From NCBI GenBank assembly GCA_000310025.1, contig FN649729.1, forward strand, positions 3,515,638 through 3,531,181: 15,544 bases of DNA. Reading direction: 5' to 3'. The translations under genes were made by a program, and so were the position numbers. The notes beneath the pieces are model-generated. The model worked only from the letters and a program-made list of their open reading frames with translations. It was not told the DNA's origin and made no database searches. Origin of the DNA: Ectocarpus siliculosus (lineage: Eukaryota > Sar > Phaeophyceae > Ectocarpales > Ectocarpaceae). Position 1 is the first letter of the stretch, and each line of letters opens with the position of its first letter. Of the stretch, positions 1-8,714 are shown one piece after another.

Positions 1-273
1 GGGGGGGGGGGGGGGCGGGTGATGGTGAGGGAAGATGGGAACGCTGCAGACTAGATTAGCGGCTGCTGCCGCTGCTGCTAATATGTGTGGTGCCTGTCTT
101 TTTTCGCATGCCAGACGAAGGCGGCCTTGATGCGCGTCCTGCAGGCATGCGGTCAATGTATCGGATCCCACCTCCTTCCCTTTGGGGAAGTCAAGGATAT
201 GGATTAGGGTTAGGATTCGTTAAAGCTCTCCCTTGCTCCCCTTCTACCACCCCCGTTCATTTTTCTTTTGCAG
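1..273 (+). other. Intron of the TLDc gene (partial), with G15 at window edge
   Basis: No coding signal was found. The segment begins with 15 G, contains a short telomere-like stretch (TTAGGGTTAGGA, 204-215), and ends in a pyrimidine-rich tract and cag at 271-273, the acceptor of the first visible exon. Confidence 0.6.
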
Positions 274-3002
274 TACCCTCACGCGAAGCAGTCGCAGGGC
301 GGCATGTACGGCAACGGGCAGTGCTTCCTCTTTCGGCTCCACCCGCAACCTACCACCTGCCGATGGCAGGGGGGCGCCGTTGCCGCGGATATCATCAAGC
401 AGCACGCGCAAAAGGTTCGTTTCGAGCACGAGTGTAGAAAAAGATGTACCGTAGGTGACCTCATGAGACATCACAGCCTTTCATATTTTTTTATAGTTTT
501 TTTATAGCCACCACGTGAACGTTGCTTCCCCCCCCCCCCTCAGCGTGGAGCACCCGTACGGTGTGAACATCAACATTTCCGTAGGTTCCGTCCTCTTGAG
601 GATGCGTGGTCAATGGTCTGACAGCTAAGGCATGCTAAACATGATGAGTACGCCCCCCCCTCCCGCGCACAACTTGTTTCTCCTGCTGTCGTTGCTTTGC
701 GCTGTGACAGCAAACGGGGACAGGGTTTCACCTACCCCACGCGAGTAGACATCGCTCCTCTGGGACGGGTCTTGCGGCCTTGAGCGCGCACAGCAGCAGC
801 CACGCGCTCAGCAGGTGTGTGGGTTGGGTTTGACTTTGATTTGATTTGATTTTGTCTAATGGAACTTCTCAAAAACTGGGTGGAAATCTGACTCTCTTAG
901 TATCTATGCGTGCCTGTGCTTCATGGGTGTGTACCGTTATGCTGACCTCCATATGTCTAATGATTTCGTTTTGGTCTGATCTTGGGGGGTTTTCGGTAAG
1001 GATGACCTGACATGTCTGGGGGGGCTTCGAAAGAGTTGGAAAGTACACCCCCGTTGATACCCTTTCTGAATTTGGGACTATACCGGGACCGCTGTTTTGT
1101 TTTGTTTTCATTTGTTTGCTCAGACTTGCAGGAGAAGTTCGCTGCTGTACGTGGATTAGAGTACAGGGTAGCGTGGCAACGAATTCATTCATGCGTTCAC
1201 ATGACCTTCAAGTGCTACTTGCTCGCCTTCGCTTTTTTCGGGGAGGAGGTTTTTGCTCGTGCGCTACCCCCCGCCCCCCTCCCCCCCCCCCCCCTCCAGC
1301 ATGTCTGGATGGCGCAGCAAACCCATGGATGCTGACCAGTTTCTGAGTCACCACTGTGAAACGCAGCCTGGGCCGGCGAAAACCCGGCATACATATCGCT
1401 CCGTCCCGGCATTGTAGGGATGCGAGGTCAATGGTTGATCGGCTGCGGCATGCGTTTACACGAGTACCTCCTCCCCCCCCCCCCCCGTTGTATGCCACAT
1501 GCTTATCCCCCGTTATCTGTTCTGTTGTTTGTTTCTGCTTCACACTTAGCTGGAGTAAGGGTGAGAGCAAGCACGGCGGGAACGGCGAGTCGCTCGGCAG
1601 CAGCAAGCACGGCGGCCGGTTAGGGCAGAGCAGCAGACACGCGGAGGCGAAGAGCTCAGGCAGCGCCGCCAGCAAGAGAGAGGTGAGCGTGCGCGTTCCA
1701 TGTTTTATGCGGTTTCGCCGAGTGCTGTGCGCTCAGACTGCCTGCTTTTTTTTTGCTATCTATCTCCAGGTCACGCAAGAATCAACGTTTTATCACCTCA
1801 CCAATCCAGGGAGCACTCCACTCTCTTTGGTGCCCTTCTTGACAGACAATCTGTTACCAAACAATGAGCGTCATGAATGTTTGTGGTTGCTGAGCCACAC
1901 AATAAACGAGAATACATCTCGACTTGTGTGTCCATCGAGCGCCCCCTCTTTTTTTCTATTGGCAACATCGTTCGCGTATGGGGAAACAAGGCTGCTTGTG
2001 CTGGCCGGTTTCCCGTACGGGGCTTGTGTTCCCGTCCAGACTGCCAACATCTAGAAGTTGCTTCCACGTGCCGAAATTTGTTGTAGACTGTAAATTTGGG
2101 CCTGTGCAGCCCACGGTTTTCGCCCCTTTCGGTATGTTGACTTTTTAGCTTTTTTCCCGGTTCTCTTGCCCCTTTCTCTCTCTGCTACAGCAGTCTTGTC
2201 TATGTAGGTGCCTCACGCTCACCCACTCTTCGTATGATTGATGCGGGGGTCTCACAGAATTCTCCCCTCTATACGTGAGGCCACCTTGTTATTTTTCTGC
2301 GACGAAAGGCCGTCCGTTTCCGTGGCAGTGGTTCAGGACTTCCTCCCTTCCATGTGGGTGTTCATGTTTTCGGAGTGCCACCGATCTCGCTTCGAAAAAT
2401 CTCGGACCGGTTCCGGTGGACGGTGTGTGACTCGCACATTTATTTTTTGAGCTGTTTCAAAGAAAGGTTGTTAAAAGACTGCAAAATGTTTTCATCGCCG
2501 CGAAAACTGCAATATACAACAGCCGTCCTCCTTCTCTTATCGGTCCCCACGCCTTTTCCATGCATGCCTTTTTTTTTTTAACGTGAACCACGCGTGCGCC
2601 ATGCTCCCGTACCTTCTGTTGGTGATGGGTGCTCTGCTCTGCAGGTGCGATCGGCAAGCAGTCACAAACAGCGCGGCAGCATGCTGCGGTCGGAGTCGTT
2701 CGGGCTGGGGAGTGTCCACAAGAAGCAGCCACCATCGGTGGCGACGGAGAGCTTCATGATGACCACCAAGGACTTCCTCGCCATGGTATGTTTCTTGGTG
2801 CTGCTTTGTTGATGTTGATGTTGTTGTTGGTGCTGGTTGTGGTGTTGTTGATGTTGTTGGTGCTGGTGCTGCTGTTGTTGGTGCTGTTGTTGGCTGTTGT
2901 TGCTGCTGCTGTCGCCGCTGGCATCAACCTTTGGCCTCCAGTGAGCGTTGTTGATGTAGGTGTTGTTGATGTTGTTGTTGTTGTTGTTGTTGTTGGTTGT
3001 GG

Positions 3003-3040
<38 letters not shown>

Positions 3041-3497
3041 TTGTTGGTGCCGCTGTCGCTGGTGGCATCAAGCTTTTGGCCTCCACTGAGCGGTGCAATC
3101 AACCAACGTTCTCTTTTTTTAAGTCTTTTTTGACCGTGACTGCAACCCTCGAGACACCAAGGAAAATGATGAAAACCCGTCCTTCCCTCACTTGAGATGA
3201 AACGCCGTCCGCTGTCTTCCCGCCAATGCCGACATAAATATCCCACAAAAAACAATATCAGCACCGATATTTTTAGTACCATACACCGGTGCCTTTTCTC
3301 ATGACGACCTTGCCTCCTACCACGCGTACGTCCCACAGGGGTCCAGCCCAGTGACGTCGAACTGCGGCCTCAAGCTGTACAACGACCTCACGAGAGGGAG
3401 CAGCGACGCTTGCGAGACGTACGGCAACGAGAGGCTGGTAGGGCCGACGACGGCCGACTTCGCGGTCACCTGCGTGGAAGTCTACGCGTTCGAGTGA
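274..3497 (+). CDS. TLDc-domain protein, C-terminal part (5' end outside window)
   Basis: Exons 274-414, 1124-1146 (tentative), 1550-1682, 2645-2785 and 3339-3497 join in phase and give 198 residues, ending at TGA 3495-3497. The first exon holds the TLDc core (MYGNGQCFLFRL, then CRWQGG). The fourth ends ESFMMTTKDFLAM. The fifth has GLKLYNDLTRGSSDACETYG and closes with CVEVYAFE, the usual last strand of this domain. Between CRWQGG and ESFMM lies a Ser/Gly/Lys/His-rich insert of roughly 90 residues that normal TLDc domains lack. Known of the family: TLDc proteins (OXR1, NCOA7, TLDC2, mEAK7, TBC1D24) act in oxidative-stress resistance, and several bind the V-ATPase and influence its assembly. 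Which subfamily this is cannot be told, because the N-terminal domains lie left of position 1. All main boundaries use GT/AG with good pyrimidine tracts (before 274, 1124, 1550). Domain call is firm; the second and third exon boundaries are less so. Confidence 0.85.
562..660 (+). repeat. Dispersed repeat, copy A (in TLDc intron)
   Basis: This copy shares the core gatgcgtggtcaatggt, then gcatgc, then gagtac, then a C tract, with copies at about 1356-1486 (plus) and 14598-14716 (minus). The left part is more diverged, but gttccgtcctc (586-596) aligns with gctccgtcccg of copy B. It is intronic. The plausible splice signals nearby (cag 541-543 and gtaggt 581) overlap this repeat and are not treated as an exon. 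Confidence 0.6.
1124..1146 (+). other. Probable 23-nt microexon of the TLDc gene
   Basis: A strong pyrimidine-rich acceptor (ending tttgctcag at 1123) and a strong donor (gtacgt from 1147) enclose 23 nt. The upstream exon ends in phase 0 at 414. The downstream exon, read from the first AG at 1549, needs two incoming bases, and 23 nt supplies exactly that. It would encode TCRRSSL plus the start of a Leu codon completed at 1550. The alternative is a direct splice from 414 to a weaker AG at 1559 (exon from 1560), which also keeps frame and drops this segment. Confidence 0.5.
1356..1486 (+). repeat. Dispersed repeat, copy B (in TLDc intron)
   Basis: This is the clearest plus-strand copy. It runs gtgaaacgcagcctgggccgg, aaaacccggc, gctccgtcccggcattgta, gatgcgaggtcaatggt, gcatgc, cgagtac, then a run of C ending at about 1486. 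Nearly every block recurs in the same order in the minus-strand copy near 14598-14716. It sits between the microexon and the 1550 exon. Confidence 0.75.
2800..3095 (+). repeat. GTT/GCT-rich triplet block containing an imperfect duplication
   Basis: This lies in the last TLDc intron (2786-3338). Most of it is impure (GTT)n, (GCT)n and (GTG)n, including a GCT run near 3006-3036. A unit of about 45 bp containing ctggcatcaa, tttggcctcca and tgagcg occurs at about 2910-2947 and again at about 3050-3092. The block therefore appears to have grown by duplication of a triplet tract plus unique spacer. The long Asn/Gln-rich frames on the opposite strand follow from the triplets. Confidence 0.8.
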
Positions 3498-3510
3498 AGT
3501 GAAGTGAAGT
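3493..3510 (+). repeat. (AGTGA)3 microsatellite overlapping the TLDc stop codon
   Basis: AGTGA occurs three times in a row (3493-3507), followed by AGT. The first unit provides the TGA stop at 3495-3497. Because the unit is five bases long, following units put TGA in the other frames too. Confidence 0.85.
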
Positions 3511-6500
3511 TTGTTTTATAAGTAATCTATTTTTTTTCTATTTTTTTCTTAGACTTTTGTGTAGTTGGGGCTTTGCGACACCGCGCGGTGTCCGCGTCAG
3601 TTGGACCGGTACGGGTGTTGGAGCAGGAGACCGGAAGTTTTTTTTTAATGTGCCGACGACAACAGCAAACGATACGGTTTTGCAATGCTATGCTTGTGTT
3701 GTCTTTTTAGTGTTTTTTTTGTGGTGTTATTTGCGTGTCGGTCCGTTCATTTGATCCTACCCGCGAGTGTGCTCATGATGCGATGCGTGCTCGTCGAGGT
3801 TGTTGGGAGATTTTCGTCGTTGATCGTGAGGTTTGTTTGGCCGAATTACGGCTGTGCCGGTGAGAAGGAAAAAGCTCGGTGTTGATTAGATTGGTGATGG
3901 TGCCGCGCAGGGATAGGTTATCCTGGGGAAGAGGAGCCATTTCTTCTTGTTTTGGTCGGGTTGTGTGTGGGTAACGTGAGAAGATTGGATTGGGAGGGGG
4001 GAGATCTCGGCCCAAGTGTTTTTGTGGCAGCATTCGGTTCAGCTCGAGGTCGATCGTTCCTGTTGCCCTTTCTTTTCGTGAGGGCCAACCAACGACACGA
4101 CTCGTCAGCACCACCACCACCAAGCTGTGTAGGCAGAGTTTCCTGCAGCGTGGAATCATCCTCTCGCAGCCTTTTTTCAGGCTACCCTTAGTTGAGTTGC
4201 GGTTCCGACTTTTGCTGCTCGAAAGGAAGGCAGGGTTGAGGGGGCGGAGGACACGGCGGTCGTTGTGGCCCGCCGCTGCTGTGGTGTTTTTGCCATTTTT
4301 TCGGTGGGCCCACGGTCCCGTCCGTCCGTCAGAGCCCGCCCGCCAGTCCCGTCGTCTGCGCGACTTTCTCGCGCTCCTCCTTGCTCTCCTGTCTTGTCCC
4401 TTGTCCCTTTTTCGCTTTTTCTTTCCGGCACGCCAGGCCCCGACGTATGCTGTTGCGGATCTCTTCCCCCCCCCCCCCCTCGTCTGTTGTGCATGCTTTG
4501 TTTTCTTTTTGGTGCTGTGGCGCCGCGTCGCGCGTGTACGATGTGTTTGTAGAAGTACTAGTGTAGACGTTTGTGTTGGTTGGTGACTTGTCACAATGCC
4601 GACTTGCCGTTGGTTGGTTGGTTGTCTCTGGGATGCGATCCTTCATCGGTCTGTAGCTGGGACGAGGGAAAGGGAAGGGGCAAGAAGACGCCGTTAAATG
4701 GAGAGCGTCGAGTTTTAATGATAGACCAGTCGGGAACATGTCTTGTCGTGTTGTGTTCATTTTTTTTTTTTGTCTCGTTTTTTCGTTTCCGTCCGCCCCT
4801 TGTTTCACGCACTCGCCTCAGATACATGTACATGCATGGGGGGTAATTTGTCACGGTGAATCGTGCGCTATGCGTGCACTTTTGTTCCAAGGGCGCTCGT
4901 ATCGCCCAGCGCAATCCTCCCACCCCCCCCCCCCACCCGGTCGTGTTACTTGGTACTTGCGTAGCAGCTCTTGCTCTGCGGCTGTTTGCCGGAAGCGGAA
5001 AACGATGCGGTATTGGTGTGGATTTTTCTTTTTTTTTGTTCGCTTTCTGACAGGATGAGCGAGACAGAGAAGGGACAAGAGCTTGCTTCCGTTCTCGCTT
5101 GTGGAGGGTGTGCGTGGATATTTGTATGTGCGTGTTTAATTTCTTTGAGATTCCTTGTTGTTGTATGGCCCGCTATAGGCCGGCAAAACGGACGCGGCCG
5201 GCTATTGTACCGAAAGGGGTATTTATCAGGCTTAGGAGACAAAAAAAAACTTGTGGTAAGCAGGCGTTTTCCTCGAGAAGCCAGTATACATGGATGATGT
5301 CATTCTCGTCTTGCCAAGTTAGTTGCCAACTACTTTTTTGCTGCGAAACGTTCACAGGCTGCTGTGATGCCGCCCTTTTTTGCGCAGGACTCGTCCTCCT
5401 GACTTAACTGTAGTCCGCGTTCTTTCGTGCGGGATGTCTATATTGTGTTGTGTATGCGCCTCCCTCTCGACATTTTTCTTCCCAAACCTTCTCGCCTTGG
5501 AAACGTTATTTTTTACGTGGAAACGTTATTTTCTAGTCGCTTGATGGAGGGTTGGGTTCGGGCGCGTGCGCGCTTCGGTGGATCAATCGACGACGTTTTG
5601 GATGTTGCGCGACCAATCCGAGTGAACGGGCTCGGCTGCCTTGCTGGCTTTTCCCCTACGGTACTCGCCAAGCCTCCGGCCGCTCTGTATCGTGTGTGTA
5701 TTTTTGTTACGGACATCCACCGCTCCAACCGGCTGACCAATGAAAAAAAAGTCATGGAAATGTGTGTTTGATTGGCGTTCGACCGCGTTAGTAGCAAGCC
5801 GGTTGACGATCTGATGAAAAAGACAAATGTCGCCAAAAACACGCCTGCCAAGTCGGGGCGTCCCTCTTCTCCGAGGGGATTGGACGACGGTTTTGTGCTT
5901 GGAACACAAGGGAGAGACACTGCACCACTTATTTCCCGCGGATCACTCCGCCTTCCTTGTCGGCCTCGGTCGATACGATTTTTGTTCCGTGTGCATGGCG
6001 TCTGCGTGGTGGTCGCAAGACACAGGAGTTGAGTGCGTTGAAGGCTGTGCAAGGACAGAAAAAGGGTTTGGTCGGCCATTGCGTGCTGATGCATTCTCCC
6101 CTCTCATCCGCGCCAGAAAGAAAAGTGCACTGGTATTCACTGGAGGCCTTCCGCCTTCTCTACCCAAGCGTGATCCTGGTTGGCGGCATGCGGGAGGCAC
6201 GTAGCCGGCACTCGTTGAACGAGTATGCACAGCAAGCACCCACCTAACCCTGAGACGGAGTGTGACACGGGCGTGTCCGTCGCGTCTAGAATAATTGGAC
6301 AATCTCTCTCCAAGTACTGCGTGAGTGTAGTGAAATATATTTACATAAGAGTCGTTCCGTGTCCGCGCACACACAGGGTCGTAACCCCCCCCACACACCG
6401 ATCTGTGCGCCGAAACTCAACGACACTTACCAAGGCTGGCCGCCCCTCGCGACGTAGCTACATACACACCAACGAGGCCTGCCGGCCGGACTAGCCACAG

Positions 6501-7043
6501 CCACCACCACGCATCAAACGTTCCTGCATCTGCATGCAAACCCGTTTCCCGACACCCAGTCCAACAAAAAACGATGTTCTCCAAACTCAATAGCCAAGCA
6601 CGTTGTGGAGGATGGATGGGGGGGGGGTGTCAAGTACGACACGCACACCGAGTGTATGTAGACGGGTGTACTGGTCGTGCGGTGCTGCGGACGACGTCCT
6701 CAGCCCCTCTCTCTGAGAGAGTCTACACGGCCGAGAAGCCAAAACACACACACCCCACACCCTGCTGGGGGGGGGTATTCCCCACCGACCAGAACAACGA
6801 GATTTTACATTTCTGCCTTAGCCTCGCCGACGATGCCAGTCACCATGACACGGAATGTTCCAATCAAGCTCCTACGATGCGACTGTCTTCGACGGAGAGG
6901 GTTTCGCTCCCCTTGTGTAGCTCACCAGCAGGACAGCCGTTCTTCACGGTGGTGGTCATGTGTTGAGCACCCGTTGCCTACACGAATCCATCCTACTGGG
7001 TGTCAAAAACGCAAAAAAAAAAACAAAAAGAGAGATTTTTTTT
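3498..7043. other. Convergent 3' region without a recognisable gene
   Basis: No conserved domain was seen in any frame. From 3498 to about 5500 the plus strand is A-poor and T/G-rich with many T runs, as expected for a long 3' untranslated region after the TLDc stop. From about 6250 to 7043 the plus strand is C/A-rich, so the minus strand is T/G-rich, as expected downstream of the VTI1 stop. The span 5500-6250 is mixed. It holds C tracts at about 4465-4479 and 4922-4937 and a short tandem duplication (ggaaacgttatttt, twice) at about 5498-5532. Transcript ends cannot be placed from sequence alone. Confidence 0.6.
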
Positions 7044-8661
7044 TCACAAGAGACTTCGCCGTCGGATCTTGAGGTAAAGGACGAAAACGATCGCCGCGCT
7101 CAGCAGGGCGATGACAGCGTAGAGGCACAGCCGGTGTCTCAGCTCCCGACGGGAGATAGACCCCAGCAGGCGCCGCGCCTGCCCCGCGGCCGCCCCGGTG
7201 TCTCGCACGCTCGTCCGGGAGCGCAGGAGGGACTCCCGCTGCGACTCCAGGTCGCCCATGACGCCGCGCCCGATGCCCTCGGTCTCCTCCAGCACTCTTC
7301 GAGAGTCTTGAAGACTCAATCGACTCCTGCTTTTTTTGTTTTTGCGGGAGAACGGTGGGTACAGATGTCGGGTGTTCAATGTTAAAAAAAAATATGCGTG
7401 CGTCCAAAAGCAACACTTTTGCGTGAGAAGCACGTGTGCAAATATTGGGTGGTCGCTGCTCCAAAAAACGGTTTTCTTATTGCGGCAGCCGGTGTAGTGT
7501 AGTGTGTGAAATTTGTTGGGTGCTGGTTCGCTGGAATAATTCGTCGTGAGCATTGATCATCGATCCCTTTCGACACGAAGCAACGTCCCCGCCCGATAGG
7601 GCAACACCGGGAAGGGGTGGTTCTTCTCATAATGATGTTCTTCTCATAATGATCGGGGTTTGGGGACGGGGCGCGGATCCATGCGGGTTTGGGATTGGAT
7701 GGGGAGAGGGTGCTACTCGACTTCGCCATTTTCAATCCTATATCACAACGCGACGTTGGCGGATTACATCATCGTAGGCATAGCTCATAAACGTTTGAAC
7801 GTGTGTGTCCGTGTTTTCTTTGTCCCCTGCATTCTCATTCCGGTCGTGATTTTACGTTTTTCGGTGCATGTTTTGACGCACCAGCCGGGGTCCCACAGGA
7901 GGAAGGCACAACCGGCCGGCGCTCAAGAACTTTAGTCTCATGATTTCCGAAATGTAAGACTTGGCCATAAGAACAGGTAGGTCCTCAGTCAAGAAGCCCA
8001 CACTGAAACCTATATAGTCTACAACACAGACAAAACACGAAGAGCCTCGGCCAAAATAAGGTGTTCTTAAGGTGCCGGCCCTAACTGCAGTACACACGCA
8101 AGAATAAAAAAAGTAAAAAATAACAAAACTCACCTGGCGAGACTCTGCTGCGCAAGATCCGGGCCCAGCCCCCCTAGGTCGCCACCGCTTTCCGAGAAAT
8201 TTCTCGGTCCCCCTCCGATTGCCCCGCCGCCACTTCGACGCATCAGCTCCTCCGCCTGGGCCCGCTGCCCTGCCTGCCAACAACAACGAAAAAAAAAGAA
8301 AGTGGGACAACAGCAAACAACAAAACACGAAAAAAAAAAAGGAGCAGAAATAAGTCAATGGTGGGGGAGGTTGCTGGTGGCCTTGAAAGATACCTCAACG
8401 CGCTATTGTACTGTATCCTGCTTGAGAGGGACCAATGATATGTCTAACCGCCGCCAACACCGCACCGCACGGCTGTTCTGCAGACCGCAGCTCGTTTGCG
8501 GTGCAGTAAAAACCGGCATACGCCCGCATTTTGTACCACCTCATTACCCCCGCCAAACGACACAAGGAAATACCAAATGAGGGCGCACTTGTACACAACA
8601 TTCGGGTGAAGAGGCCGATAGCTCCGCGAAACAAAAAAAAAAACGAACAGAACTGCCTGCC

Positions 8662-8714
<53 letters not shown>

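Noticed and set aside
544-580. Candidate 37-nt exon of the TLDc gene (cag before, gtaggt after)
   Set aside because: Its length breaks the phase needed at 1550, and it overlaps copy A of the dispersed repeat.
2662-3336. Long Asn/Gln- and Thr-rich minus-strand frames
   Set aside because: They are produced by the GTT/GCT triplet block of the intron and overlap two real plus-strand exons.
3773-4594. A 273-codon minus-strand open frame, Lys/Arg-rich, antisense to the TLDc 3' region
   Set aside because: The plus strand is A-poor here, which removes TTA, CTA and TCA and so opens minus-strand frames. No domain is visible and the composition is low in complexity.
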